Below, one piece after another: positions 1 through 11,310 of a DNA stretch of 64,000 bases (position 1 is its first letter; the number at the start of each line of letters is the position of its first letter). The notes beneath the pieces are model-generated. The model worked only from the letters and a program-made list of their open reading frames with translations, searched no databases and had not been told where the DNA came from. Where the stretch lies: NCBI RefSeq assembly GCF_001563285.1, contig NZ_CP005190.1, forward strand, positions 62,001-126,000, given 5' to 3'. This stretch comes from Sphingobium sp. MI1205. Its GTDB lineage: Bacteria > Pseudomonadota > Alphaproteobacteria > Sphingomonadales > Sphingomonadaceae. Both the position numbers and the translations under genes were made by a program.

Positions 1-749
1 ACCAGTCGTTCAGTTCGGGTTCGCTCCGCCCGCCGGAACATTGACCCGATCATCTTTTCCATCATGAAAACGGCGGCATCGGTCAGGGCCGCTTCCATTT
101 CGATGGCGAACGCGCAGAGGGTGGCGGTACGGCGAACGTCATCAAGCCGCGACAAGTGCTGTGCGCTCATGATGGCCGCCTCTCTGGCCATAACTGCATA
201 GCGGTTCGCATGGATGGTTCGCGCCCGATCCGGCTCGATGGACAAACCTCTGGCTACCTCCAATCTGTCGATGACGGCCGCCAGATTACCAGCGCTTGGC
301 GCTTCAGGATATTCGCGAAGCCAGGTCAATGTTGTCCTGCCCGGAACCGTTCCCGCACCCAGCAGCCCCGCGAGGTTGTCCTTCTGCTGGGCGGACAACC
401 CCCGCGCTATTCCGGCATAGGCCGACTTTCGCGCACGGGCGCGGGCGACCAGTGCGATGCGCTCGAATGTATCGCTGGCAGGCAAGGTCACATTGTTTTC
501 CCGCATGGCGCGGACCATTTCCATGACAATGGCCTCCCCCCGGTCGGTCGATGCAGCAACGTTGATGGCAATGTCGAAAAGCGTTCGCCTGTCAGGGATT
601 TGAAACGGGCGCATCCCGAGCCAGGCTTCGGCTTGCGCGCGATGTTCCCGCAATGTCGGGGACCGATCCGCATAGAGAGAGAAATCGTTGACAGTACAGG
701 CGAGTTGTTCGGCGAGCAGAGCCAGCATCGCGATCGGCGGCGTCTCATC
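1..749 (-). pseudogene. Tn3-family transposase, N-terminal region, truncated at both ends here
   Basis: One reading frame on the minus strand stays open from base 749 to base 1 and reads DETPPIAMLALLAEQLACTV at its start, followed by residues such as YADRSPTLREHRAQAEAWLG. This matches the DUF4158 N-terminal DNA-binding region of Tn3-family transposases. The natural start codon is missing because IS6100 begins at base 750, and the gene runs off the left edge of the window. It has no usable start in this context, so it is a disrupted gene unless an internal ATG (726-728) is used. It implies that IS6100 landed in, or recombined into, a Tn3-type transposon. Confidence 0.8.
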
Positions 750-1629
750 GGCTCTGTTGCAAAAATCGTGAAGCTTGAGCATGCTTGGCGGAGATTGGAC
801 GGACGGAACGATGACGGATTTCAAGTGGCGCCATTTCCAGGGTGATGTGATCCTGTGGGCGGTGCGCTGGTATTGTCGCTATCCGATCAGCTATCGCGAC
901 CTTGAGGAAATGCTGGCGGAACGCGGCATTTCGGTCGACCATACGACGATCTATCGCTGGGTCCAGTGCTACGCCCCGGAGATGGAGAAGCGGCTGCGCT
1001 GGTTCTGGCGGCGTGGCTTTGATCCGAGCTGGCGCCTGGATGAAACCTACGTCAAGGTGCGGGGCAAGTGGACCTACCTGTACCGGGCAGTCGACAAGCG
1101 GGGCGACACGATCGATTTCTACCTGTCGCCGACCCGCAGCGCCAAGGCAGCGAAGCGGTTCCTGGGCAAGGCCCTGCGAGGCCTGAAGCACTGGGAAAAG
1201 CCTGCCACGCTCAATACCGACAAAGCGCCGAGCTATGGTGCAGCGATCACCGAATTGAAGCGCGAAGGAAAGCTGGACCGGGAGACGGCCCACCGGCAGG
1301 TGAAGTATCTCAATAACGTGATCGAGGCCGATCACGGAAAGCTCAAGATACTGATCAAGCCGGTGCGCGGTTTCAAATCGATCCCCACGGCCTATGCCAC
1401 GATCAAGGGATTCGAAGTCATGCGAGCCCTGCGCAAAGGACAGGCTCGCCCCTGGTGCCTGCAGCCCGGCATCAGGGGCGAGGTGCGCCTTGTGGAGAGA
1501 GCTTTTGGCATTGGGCCCTCGGCGCTGACGGAGGCCATGGGCATGCTCAACCACCATTTCGCAGCAGCCGCCTGATCGGCGCAGAGCGACAGCCTACCTC
1601 TGACTGCCGCCAATCTTTGCAACAGAGCC
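750..1629 (+). mobile_element. IS6100: IS6100 (IS6 family), complete 880-bp copy
   Basis: The element begins with GGCTCTGTTGCAAA (750-763) and ends with the inverse TTTGCAACAGAGCC (1616-1629). That gives exactly 880 bp with perfect 14-bp terminal repeats, the known size and ends of IS6100. It carries one transposase gene. The 8 bases on either side (GTCTCATC at 742-749 and GTCCAGGC at 1630-1637) do not match, so there is no target duplication. The left flank is a Tn3 transposase and the right flank an unrelated flavoprotein gene, so this copy marks a deletion or recombination joint rather than a simple insertion. Confidence 0.97.
811..1575 (+). CDS. tnpA: IS6100 transposase
   Basis: This is the IS6-family DDE transposase that catalyses replicative transposition and cointegrate formation of IS6100. 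It begins MTDFKWRHFQGDVILWAVRW and has the short helix-turn-helix region of the family. The catalytic acidic residues are in DETYVKVRGKW, NTDKAPSYG and NNVIEADHGK. The start at 811 gives the 254-aa protein usual for IS6100; an in-frame ATG at 775 would add 12 residues. The frame is intact and the product should be active. Confidence 0.95.
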   Translation: MTDFKWRHFQGDVILWAVRWYCRYPISYRDLEEMLAERGISVDHTTIYRWVQCYAPEMEKRLRWFWRRGFDPSWRLDETYVKVRGKWTYLYRAVDKRGDTIDFYLSPTRSAKAAKRFLGKALRGLKHWEKPATLNTDKAPSYGAAITELKREGKLDRETAHRQVKYLNNVIEADHGKLKILIKPVRGFKSIPTAYATIKGFEVMRALRKGQARPWCLQPGIRGEVRLVERAFGIGPSALTEAMGMLNHHFAAAA

Positions 1630-2478
1630 GTCCAGGCCATCTATCGCAGCGACAAACTCGGGCGCACGCACCCCGGCCGCCCAGAGTTTGATGGATGCCT
1701 CGATCCTGCGTCCATCGGCAAGCTGGAACCCATCGGCATCGCCCGCCAGAACGCGCGCCTGCGTCAACACCTCGATGCCCAGCGACTCCAGGACCGTGTG
1801 CGCGGCATGCGCTACGCGCTCGGGAAAGGGGCCGAGAATGCGCGGCTGAGATTCGATAAGGTATATTTTCAGCCCGCTTCGCGCTCCCGAAGCGCCATGC
1901 TGTTCCAGCACATCGGCCAGCCGCACCAGTTCGGAGGCAAGCTCTACCCCGGTCGCGCCAGCCCCAACGATAGCAATCGAAAGATGGTCGTTCGAGGCGA
2001 TCGCCTGAAGCATTGCGACACGCAGCCGCTCGCTGAAGGCAATGGCTTCGCGCCGGCAATCGATCGTCATGCAATGCTCTACGACGCCGGGTGTGCCGAA
2101 GTCGTTGGCTCGGCTTCCCGCAGCCAGCACCAGCTTGTCATAGGGCAGGCTGCGCGCGGGGAGAATCTCCGCCCCATCGACGACGAGCGGCGCCAGAAGG
2201 ACTTGCTTCGCTGCGCGGTCGACGGCCATCACTTCGCCCATCTCGAAACGGAAGCCACGCTGCTGAGCCTGAACCAGATAGGCGGTCTGGTTGGCGCCGG
2301 TGTCGGCCGTTCCGGCCGCGATCGTATGGAGCATGGGCTTCCAGACATGGGCCGGCTCACGATCTATGAGGCGTATGTCAAGGCCCAGCCGCTTCGCCGG
2401 GGCGCCCGCCAGTTGGCCCGCAAGGTCGAGTCCGGCCACACCGCCACCGACGATCAGGATGTTTTTGCGCGGGCTCAT
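1630..2478 (-). pseudogene. NDH-2-like FAD/NAD(P)-dependent oxidoreductase, C-terminus removed by IS6100
   Basis: The protein starts MSPRKNILIVGGGVAGLDLA, an FAD-binding Rossmann GxGxxG motif. It has a second nucleotide-binding motif, IVGAGATGVELASEL, in mid-protein. This is the layout of type II NADH dehydrogenases (about 430 aa), which pass electrons from NADH to quinone at the inner membrane face. About 283 native residues remain; after AAIDGLD the frame enters IS6100 and stops after eleven vector-like residues at 1594. The C-terminal part that anchors the enzyme is missing. It is the last gene of a minus-strand block with the SDR upstream. Confidence 0.8.
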
Positions 2479-2528
2479 CGTTTCAATCCTTCTGACCTGG
2501 CCGGCAGCAATGATCGCCGCCGGGCGCT

Positions 2529-3335
2529 TCAGTGCATGTGTGCGCCGCCATTGATATCCAGCGTGGTTCCAGTGATGTAGGACGCCTGCGGCGATGCCAG
2601 GAACACGACGCCAAAGCCGACTTCCTCGGGCGTCCCCAAACGGTTGAGCAATGCAGATCGCGCGGTTTGTGCCCTGAATTCTTCGCTCGTATTGCGGTAG
2701 AATTCCGGTGTTCCGACCACGCCTGGAGCGATGGTGTTGACGGTGATGTTGGCGTGAGCCAGATCGTAGGCGACCTGACGGGTGAGGCCGATCAGCGCGG
2801 CCTTTGACGCCACATAGGCGGGGTTGGCCGGGCTTACCGCAAGCTGGCCGGTTCCCGAGGTCATCGTTATGATCCGGCTGTGCTCAAGAGGGCGGGCCAG
2901 ACGCAACTGGGCAAATTTGCGAATACAGAAGAAAACCCCGCTGAGGTTCAGAGCGATACCCCGGTTCCAGTCCTCGGTGGCCGTCGTCGCAATATTGGGA
3001 TGAGGATTATCCGGGTTCACGGGAGCGCCGCCGGACGCCACCACCAGCACGCTGGCCGGCCCATCCGCCTCGATGCTATCGAATGCGGCATCCACCGCCC
3101 TATCTTTTGTGACATCGAACACGCTTACGTCGTGGCCCTCGCCCGCCAAAGTGCGCAAGACTTCACGGGCTCGGTCTTCATTATAGTCTGCAACGACGAC
3201 GCGATACCCTTCCAGCGCCATGCGCCGGCATATGTCACTGCCGATCCCGCCGGCGGCGCCCACAACAATGGCTCTGCGCCGTTCCATCGGCACGGTTTCG
3301 GAAATATTCATCACAGGCTCCTTGATTTCATTCAT
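2529..3335 (-). CDS. SDR family oxidoreductase
   Basis: This is a classical short-chain dehydrogenase/reductase of 268 aa. The cofactor motif GAAGGIG lies near residue 27 and the catalytic YVASK motif about two thirds along. It ends with the usual ITGTTLDINGG C-terminal region. The acidic residue after the second beta strand (VVVADYNED) suggests NAD rather than NADP preference. The ATG overlaps the stop of the upstream 162-aa gene by 4 bases (ATGA), so translation is probably coupled. The substrate cannot be read from the sequence. A second in-frame Met nine residues later is an alternative start. Confidence 0.9.
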   Translation of the reverse strand: MNEIKEPVMNISETVPMERRRAIVVGAAGGIGSDICRRMALEGYRVVVADYNEDRAREVLRTLAGEGHDVSVFDVTKDRAVDAAFDSIEADGPASVLVVASGGAPVNPDNPHPNIATTATEDWNRGIALNLSGVFFCIRKFAQLRLARPLEHSRIITMTSGTGQLAVSPANPAYVASKAALIGLTRQVAYDLAHANITVNTIAPGVVGTPEFYRNTSEEFRAQTARSALLNRLGTPEEVGFGVVFLASPQASYITGTTLDINGGAHMH

Positions 3336-3820
3336 TGCGGGGAACGGGTCCAGCGCGGCGAGAGGCGTTTGCGAGGCTGGTTCTCGGTGAGGACGCGAAC
3401 GAGATTGAGCCAGTCATTGACCTGGACAGCGGCGGTGGTCTCGGTGAGACGATAGTGTTCGATCATCCGGTTGAGCAACTCGTCGATATCGTGGATCACG
3501 AGATTGCGCGCGGCATTCAGGTCATCGCGGTTGTCCGGATCGAATGGCGTTTGAGGCTCCCACCGATCCTGCATCGCCGTGCGAAAGCGCTGCCATTGCG
3601 CGTTGAGCAGGGATCGGGGCCGATTTTCCGCTGTCCATCGGGTGATGGCCTGTTCGGCCTTCCGATCACCAAGGGCAAACTCGTCGCGGACAAGAATGCC
3701 GATATCATGAAGATCGCCCCGCATCGCGCGATCATAGTTGTCGAGGCGGTCCACCCAAAGATCATGGATGCGGGCGGAGATTACTTCCCAGTCCGCGATG
3801 CATTCATCGGCCATCTTCAA
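3332..3820 (-). CDS. hypothetical protein, 162 aa, soluble, helical
   Basis: I do not recognise this protein. It starts MKMADECIADWEVISARIHD, is rich in charged and aromatic residues, and has no signal peptide or membrane segment. It overlaps the 3' end of the TetR gene by 17 bases and the start of the SDR gene by 4 bases, so it belongs to the same transcript. The position between a regulator and an oxidoreductase suggests an accessory of a detoxification or catabolic operon, but that is inference only. Confidence 0.7.
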   Translation of the reverse strand: MKMADECIADWEVISARIHDLWVDRLDNYDRAMRGDLHDIGILVRDEFALGDRKAEQAITRWTAENRPRSLLNAQWQRFRTAMQDRWEPQTPFDPDNRDDLNAARNLVIHDIDELLNRMIEHYRLTETTAAVQVNDWLNLVRVLTENQPRKRLSPRWTRSPQ

Positions 3821-4532
3821 TGTCCTGTTGCGCGAGAGCGGCGAGCTCGGACAGCCTGTCCGCGCCCAAATGATCTCGCAGGGCGAGCAAGGCCTTGAGA
3901 CGCTGGCGCGTTCGAATAAGATGCGTCTTGTCGAGCCGGTCGCCGGTTATTCCGGTCAGGATACCCATTTGTGTGTCGGCCAGAACGATGGCGAGGAACA
4001 TGTCCGCCAGAAAATCCGACGCGGCTTCGTCACGGCAGAACGAGGCACCAGTCTGTTCACGGAACATACGGCGCATCCATGCCTGGATCCTGGGTACGAT
4101 CTGGCGATAGATTTCCCCGATACCCGGATAATGCTGCCGCTCGGCAATCACCATCCGCAACAGATCGATCGTTTCCTCGCTGGTGGCGACGGCGATCAAC
4201 CGTTCCGCCATGGCATCGAGATCGCCGCTGGCGGCGGGCGCGATGGTTTCGGTGACGGCCTGCGCGAAGCGCTCGGCCTCTTCCTCGACAATCGCCTCGA
4301 AAAGAGCGAGCTTGCCGTCGAAATGGCCATAGAGCGTTCCGCGCGACCCACCGGTGCGAGCCATGATGTCGTCGATGGTGGCTGCGGCGAATCCCTTTTC
4401 GTGAAAGACCGAGCGGGCTGCGGCGATAAGCAGGCGCCGCCGCTCTTCCTTCCGCTCCGCACGCCTGGAGCTTTGCGCGACCGGACGGATCGCCGCTCCC
4501 TCCTTATTCGACATAGGTTTCTTCCATTTCAC
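3804..4532 (-). CDS. TetR/AcrR family transcriptional regulator
   Basis: The N-terminal helix-turn-helix is clear: RRRLLIAAARSVFHEKGFAA followed by IDDIMARTGGSRGTLYGHFD. The C-terminal half fits the ligand-binding domain of AcrR/TetR repressors. The chosen start is a GTG with AGGAGG ten bases upstream; an in-frame ATG at 4514 is an alternative. It lies 24 bases downstream of a truncated DHA2-type exporter gene on the same strand. Exporter genes are often controlled by such repressors, so exporter control is a reasonable inference. Confidence 0.92.
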   Translation of the reverse strand: MKWKKPMSNKEGAAIRPVAQSSRRAERKEERRRLLIAAARSVFHEKGFAAATIDDIMARTGGSRGTLYGHFDGKLALFEAIVEEEAERFAQAVTETIAPAASGDLDAMAERLIAVATSEETIDLLRMVIAERQHYPGIGEIYRQIVPRIQAWMRRMFREQTGASFCRDEAASDFLADMFLAIVLADTQMGILTGITGDRLDKTHLIRTRQRLKALLALRDHLGADRLSELAALAQQDIEDGR

Positions 4533-4556
4533 AAACCGAATTCCTCCTGGCCCCTG

Positions 4557-4951
4557 TCAGTGACCCGCGTTGGTATCGATCGGTCCCTTGGGCTTGGGCG
4601 CAAGCCAGATGAGGGCGGCAGCGACGGCGAAGCACATTACAATCGCCGCGAACGTATTGAGGGTTGCCAGCATGACGCTTTGCCCTTCGACGATATTGGT
4701 CAGCATGACCCTCGCCGATTCCGGGGATGCGCCGCCCGCGATCATGCCATCCAGGGTCGATTGTCCCTGGTGCATGGCGCCGGCCAGTTCGGTCTGGTTT
4801 TCTCGCGTCGCGTTGGCCCAGCGGGTCTGGACAAGCGATGTTGCGAACGCACCGGCCAGCGTTCTTAGGAAGTTGGACATGCCAGCAGCGTTCGCCGTCT
4901 CATCGGGATTGACTGTCGCAATGGCGAGTCCCGTGATCGGCACGAAGAACA
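4557..4951 (-). pseudogene. DHA2-family (EmrB-like) MFS exporter, C-terminal fragment
   Basis: About 130 residues remain, reading FFVPITGLAIATVNPDETAN and later ANATRENQTELAGAM and MLATLNTFAAIVMCFAVAAA. These match the last transmembrane helices and periplasmic loop of 14-TM drug exporters of the EmrB/QacA type, normally about 500 aa. The 5' end is replaced at base 4952 by an IS6100 terminus, so no complete exporter can be made. The fragment and the NDH-2 fragment at the other end of the block show that the block 1630-4951 was excised from a longer operon. Confidence 0.85.
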
Positions 4952-5019
4952 GGCTCTGTTGCAAAGATTGGCGGCAGTCAGAGGTAGGCTGTCGCTCTGC
5001 GCCGATCAGGCGGCTGCTG
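4952..5019 (-). mobile_element. IS6100: IS6100 right-end remnant, 68 bp, inverted
   Basis: Bases 4952-5019 are the exact reverse complement of the last 68 bases of the complete IS6100 copy (1562-1629). They start with the terminal repeat GGCTCTGTTGCAAA and end at an abrupt loss of identity. No transposase function remains. The tip faces the exporter fragment and the broken side faces the histidine kinase. This remnant and the full copy therefore point their right ends at each other, enclosing 1630-4951. Confidence 0.95.
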
Positions 5020-6474
5020 GAACTGCCGGAGGACTGGGCGCAGGAGGGGGGAACCCATGCCGCGCTGCTGGACTGGTGCCGGGGCACCTTGGGCATGGAC
5101 GACAGGGGCTGCCTGGATCGGGGTGGGGCGCGCCATCGCAGCGAGCTGGTCCATGCCGGGGCGCGCAGTTTCGAGATCCGCAGCAACGCCATGGAACGGG
5201 GCGGGCAAGTGATCGGCTTCACCGACGTCACCGACATGCTGCGGGCGCAGGCGGCGCTGCGCGAAACGGCGGAAACGCTGGAGCGGCGGGTGGCGGAACG
5301 CACGTCGGAACTGGAGGCCGAAGTGGCCGAGCGGCGGGAGATCGAGGCGCAGTTGATGGACGCCAAGACGGCGGCGGAAAAGGCGAACCTGTCCAAGACC
5401 AGCTTCCTGGCGGCGGCCAGCCACGATCTGTTGCAGCCGTTGAACGCGGCGCGGCTGTTCGTCGCGGCGCTGGGCGACCGGCGGCTGGCGCTGCCGACGC
5501 GGGCGCTGGTCAACCAGACCTCTACCGCGCTGGATTCGGTCGAGGACCTGCTGGAGGCGCTGCTGGAGATCAGCCGGCTGGACGCGGGGGCGATCCAGCC
5601 GGAGATCAGCGATTTCCGCATCGACCGGCTGCTCGACACGCTGAGGACGGAATTCGCGCCGATGGCGCGATCGGCGGGGCTGGCGCTGACGGTGGAGACG
5701 GCTCCGGTCTGGGTCCGGTCCGACATCCGGTTGCTGCGGCGGATATTGCAGAATTTCCTGTCCAACGCGCTGCGCTATACCCAGCGCGGGTCGGTGCGCG
5801 TCGCCTGCGTGGCGGAAGGGGAGGGGATCAGGCTGAGCGTCGCGGACAGCGGCCCCGGCATCCCGCCCGACAAGCAGCAACTGATCTTCGAGGAGTTTCG
5901 CCGTCTCGACACGCGGGGAGGCAGGGGGGCGGGCGGCAAGGGGCTGGGCCTGGCCATCGTCCGCCGGGCGAGCGACATGCTGCGCCACGAGGTGTCGCTG
6001 GAATCCGCGCCGGGGCAGGGCGCGACCTTCTCCATCCGCGTGCCGCGGGGCGAAGCGGTGGTGGAGGAAGGGGAGGGCGGCAGCGCGCCGCGCAGCGACC
6101 GTTCGATGCGCGGGCTGAAGGTGCTGGTGGTCGACAATGAACGCGCGATCCAGACCGGCATGTCGACATTGCTGGGCGGCTGGGGCTGCACGGTGGCGAC
6201 CGCCGCGGGATTCGAGGAGGCGGTGGCGGCCTTCGCCGATGGCGAGGCGCCCGACGTCATACTGGTCGACTATCATCTGGACGACGGCGAGACGGGGGAT
6301 GCGGTGATCGAACGGCTGCATGGCCATTTCGGGCGGGCGGTGCCCTCCGTGATGATCTCCGCCGACCGGGGCGAGGCGTTGAAGGCGCGGATGGACGGCT
6401 GGGGCATCGCGCTGCTGGGCAAGCCGGTCAAGCCCGCGCAGTTGCGGGCGTTGCTGCGGACGATGCTGAAATAG
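5020..6474 (+). pseudogene. Hybrid sensor histidine kinase, N-terminus lost at IS6100 remnant
   Basis: The surviving 484 residues hold a PAS-like segment (ending VIGFTDVTDM), a coiled-coil linker, the HisKA box FLAAASHDLLQPLNAARLF with its phospho-acceptor His, an ATPase domain (NFLSNALRYT, DSGPGIPP, GKGLGLAIV) and a C-terminal receiver domain (VLVVDNERAIQ, VILVDYHLDDG). Kinases of this build, linked to quinoprotein alcohol oxidation, usually have a long N-terminal transporter-like membrane region. That part is absent here. The frame runs back through the IS6100 remnant without a native start or ribosome site. A cytosolic partial product is possible but unlikely to sense anything. Confidence 0.88.
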
Positions 6475-6487
6475 GCGGGGGAGGGAA

Positions 6488-6658
6488 TCAGGAAGGGCGC
6501 AGATGCCGCCTTTCCATTTCGTCCAGCACCGCCTGTTCGAACCCGGTCGGATGCTTGGGATCGCCGATCCTGCGGAGGATGGCGAGGAGCTGCTCGTCCG
6601 TCAGCTTGGCAGCATCGGCGGCGTCCTTCAGATAATCGTGCACGGCGAGTCTCCGCAT
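6488..6658 (-). CDS. small hypothetical protein, 56 aa
   Basis: A short frame starting MRRLAVHDYLKDAADAAKLT and ending MERRHLRPS. It is acidic-basic, soluble, and has no signal sequence. It lies downstream of the katG terminator on the same strand, so it probably has its own weak promoter or depends on read-through. I do not recognise the family. The composition and codon use fit the neighbouring genes, which supports a real gene. Confidence 0.55.
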   Translation of the reverse strand: MRRLAVHDYLKDAADAAKLTDEQLLAILRRIGDPKHPTGFEQAVLDEMERRHLRPS

Positions 6659-6743
6659 CGGTGCGGGAGCCAATGTCGCATGAAAGCCGGGCAAGCTCAA
6701 TTGAGCGGAAAGACGTAGTTCAGGCGGCGATACGTGACAGGGA

Positions 6744-6770
6744 AAGGCCGCTCCCCGGAGGAGCGGCCTT
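6744..6770 (-). terminator. katG terminator hairpin
   Basis: A perfect 11-bp stem (AAGGCCGCTCC with GGAGCGGCCTT) and a 5-base loop lie 8 bases past the katG stop. On the minus strand the stem is followed by only three T residues, so termination may be partial. Confidence 0.75.
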
Positions 6771-6777
6771 GCCATCT

Positions 6778-9218
<2,441 letters not shown>

Positions 9219-9683
9219 CTAGATGCTGAACGCGAAATGGCCGGCGCCCTTTTGCAGCCGCCGCCAATTCTCCGCATTCATGTGCACCAGCGTGTGGTGG
9301 TCGCCGCCCTCGAACCAGACATCCTGATCCATCAGCATGTCGTCGTCGATGATCGTCTTCAGCCCATAGGCCGCGCCCACCGGCGGGATCGCGCCCAGTT
9401 CGCAGTCGGGGAACAGCGCGGCTGTCGTATGTTCCTCCGCCAGCGAGACGTCGCGGGCCAGCCATTGCTGCAGGAAGTTGAAGCTCACATGCTTGGAGGA
9501 GGGGAGGACGGCCAGCATATATTCGTCGCCCGCCTGCACCAGCACGGCCTTGGCCACCTGACGGCCAGGGACATGCGCCGCCTGGGCCGCCCGCGCCATT
9601 TCGCTGGAATGTTCGTGCGGCCATTCGTCGAAGCGCGTGCCGCAACGGTCCATATAGCCGCGCAATCTCTGGGAAATCGCCAT
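9219..9683 (-). CDS. YbaK/EbsC-type aminoacyl-tRNA deacylase domain protein
   Basis: The 154-aa protein begins MAISQRLRGYMDRCGTRFDE and contains QVAKAVLVQAGDEYMLAVLP and GAIPPVGAAYGLKTIIDD. These segments are typical of the YbaK/ProX editing fold, which hydrolyses mischarged aminoacyl-tRNA in trans. GGAGGA sits 6 bases before the chosen ATG, so longer upstream frames are rejected. It is a free-standing domain. The exact amino acid specificity cannot be read. Confidence 0.85.
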   Translation of the reverse strand: MAISQRLRGYMDRCGTRFDEWPHEHSSEMARAAQAAHVPGRQVAKAVLVQAGDEYMLAVLPSSKHVSFNFLQQWLARDVSLAEEHTTAALFPDCELGAIPPVGAAYGLKTIIDDDMLMDQDVWFEGGDHHTLVHMNAENWRRLQKGAGHFAFSI

Positions 9684-9858
9684 GACATCCTCCATCGCCC
9701 TGTGCCCGAAGGCATGGTCAGGCGGGCGTCGTGCGCGGTGCCGGAAGGGGTTGCCGACACAAGGGCGGGCGGCGGGTCTGGCCATGCCGTCAGTGGGTCA
9801 GGAATAGCAGATTTGCGGCCGATAGCCAATCGCCCCTGCTGCCCATTGCCGGCCGCGG

Positions 9859-10404
9859 TCAGGGCCGGGCGGCGTCGGGCGCGGTGGCATTGCCGCCGCC
9901 CAGCGCGATCTGCATGTAGACGGTGTCGAGCCAGCGGCCCGCCTTCCAGCCCATGCCGGTGAGCCGGCCCGCCTGCCGGAAGCCGCAGGCGGCGTGGAGC
10001 GCGACCGAGGCGGGTTCGCCGCCGCCGATCACCGCCACCATCTGGCGGAAGCCAAAGGCCTCCGCCGCGTCCAGCAGCGCTTCCAGCAGCGCCCGGCCGA
10101 TGCCGCCGCCGCGCCGGTCGTGCGCGACGTAGATGCTGTTTTCGCAGGCATGGGCATAAGCGGGCCGGTCGCGGAACTGCGTCGCATAGCAATAGCCGAC
10201 CACCTCCGCGCCGTCGCACGCCACCAGGAAGGGCCAGCCCCGGCCGGTCACGCGCCCGATCTTGGCCACGGTCTCCGCGACGGTCGGCGGCACGAGTTCG
10301 TAGCTGGCCGTGCCGTGCAGGACGTGGTGCGCGTAGATGGCGGCGATGGCGGCCGCGTCCCCGGCCGTCGCGTTCCGGACCGTGACAGATGAAGATGTGC
10401 TCAT
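9859..10404 (-). CDS. GNAT family N-acetyltransferase (Pat/Bar-like)
   Basis: The 181-aa protein has the single GNAT domain of phosphinothricin-acetyltransferase-like enzymes. Seen are VRNATAGDAAAIAAIYAHHV at the N-terminus, the acetyl-CoA loop RRGGGIGRALLEALLDAAEA, and the FGFRQMVAVIGGGEPASVAL segment. A GGAGG site five bases before the ATG at 10404 fixes the start; an ATG ten codons upstream lacks a site. The acceptor amine is unknown; a herbicide-resistance role cannot be assumed. Confidence 0.88.
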   Translation of the reverse strand: MSTSSSVTVRNATAGDAAAIAAIYAHHVLHGTASYELVPPTVAETVAKIGRVTGRGWPFLVACDGAEVVGYCYATQFRDRPAYAHACENSIYVAHDRRGGGIGRALLEALLDAAEAFGFRQMVAVIGGGEPASVALHAACGFRQAGRLTGMGWKAGRWLDTVYMQIALGGGNATAPDAARP

Positions 10405-10520
10405 GCAGCCTCCAGCAGCAGGTGCCTTCACCAACGAGGGAGCCGCAAGATTCCTTACCTGTCATGCAGCAAATTCCAAGCGAGTCGATCGATCGCCGGG
10501 CCGCGCTGCGAAGGAGAGGC

Positions 10521-11159
10521 TCAATCGGCGCGGAAATGCACCTGATTGGCCTTGATCACCGCCTGGGTGCGGCTGAGCACGCCCAGCTTCTGGAGGATGG
10601 CGGAGACATGCGCCTTGATCGTGGTCATCGACACGCCCAGGTCATGCGCGATCTGCTTGTTCAGCCGCCCGCGCACCAGATGCGCCAGCACCGTCTTCTG
10701 CTGCGGCGTCAGGCTGTCGATGCGGCGGGCGATCTCATCCTCCTCCGCCGTCGGGGCGACGCTCTCGCCCATGGCTTCGGGCAGGTAGATTTCGCCCGAC
10801 ACCACCCGATGGAGCGCATCGACGATGGCGCTGCGCTTCAGCGACTTAGGAATGAAGCCCGCCGCGCCGGCGGCCAGCGCCTCCTGCACGATGGCGCGGT
10901 CGAAGGCGCCCGACACCATCACCACGGGCAGGATCGGGAAACGATCCCGCAGCAGTTTGAGGCCATCGAGGCGGCGGACGTCGGGAATGTTGAGGTCGAG
11001 CAGGATGAGGTCGAAATTATCCTGCTTCTCCAGCAGCGAGACGGCCTCGTCGAGCGTCGCCGCCTCGAATATCTCGATATTGTCGAAGCTGATCGCGATC
11101 ACGCTGCGCAGCCCGTCGCGCACGAGGGGATGATCGTCGACGATCAGCACCCGCTCCAT
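10521..11159 (-). CDS. LuxR-family response regulator (ErdR/AgmR-like) of the alcohol-oxidation locus
   Basis: The 212-aa protein has an N-terminal receiver domain (RVLIVDDHPLVRDGL, phospho-acceptor Asp in LILLDLNIPD, Lys in GFIPKS) and a C-terminal LuxR helix-turn-helix (LTPQQKTVLAHLVRGRLNKQ and GVSMTTIKAHVSAILQKL). Homologous regulators activate PQQ alcohol dehydrogenase genes in pseudomonads. It lies immediately downstream of the PQQ dehydrogenase on the same strand. Its likely partner kinase is the truncated hybrid kinase at 5020-6474, so it may now be an orphan. The ATG at 11159 is chosen because the receiver starts there. Confidence 0.88.
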   Translation of the reverse strand: MERVLIVDDHPLVRDGLRSVIAISFDNIEIFEAATLDEAVSLLEKQDNFDLILLDLNIPDVRRLDGLKLLRDRFPILPVVMVSGAFDRAIVQEALAAGAAGFIPKSLKRSAIVDALHRVVSGEIYLPEAMGESVAPTAEEDEIARRIDSLTPQQKTVLAHLVRGRLNKQIAHDLGVSMTTIKAHVSAILQKLGVLSRTQAVIKANQVHFRAD

Positions 11160-11310
11160 GATTGCCTCGCCACCCATATACCGCCCCACCCCTCGACCCG
11201 GATCATCGGACAAGTCATGGGCCGTGGCAAGCCGCATCGCGCCGGGCGGAATTGCCGGGATGGAGTGCATGTGGTTGCCGCGTCCCATGACGATCATCGT
11301 TCTTGTCCTC

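Noticed and set aside
488..748. An 86-residue minus-strand frame as a separate gene left of IS6100
   Set aside because: A different frame of the same strand is open throughout and encodes a Tn3 transposase segment.
745..1557. A 270-residue minus-strand frame inside IS6100
   Set aside because: Known antisense shadow of the IS6100 transposase; its ends do not match any gene.
742..1637. Target-site duplication around IS6100
   Set aside because: The 8-base flanks GTCTCATC and GTCCAGGC differ, so no duplication can be claimed.
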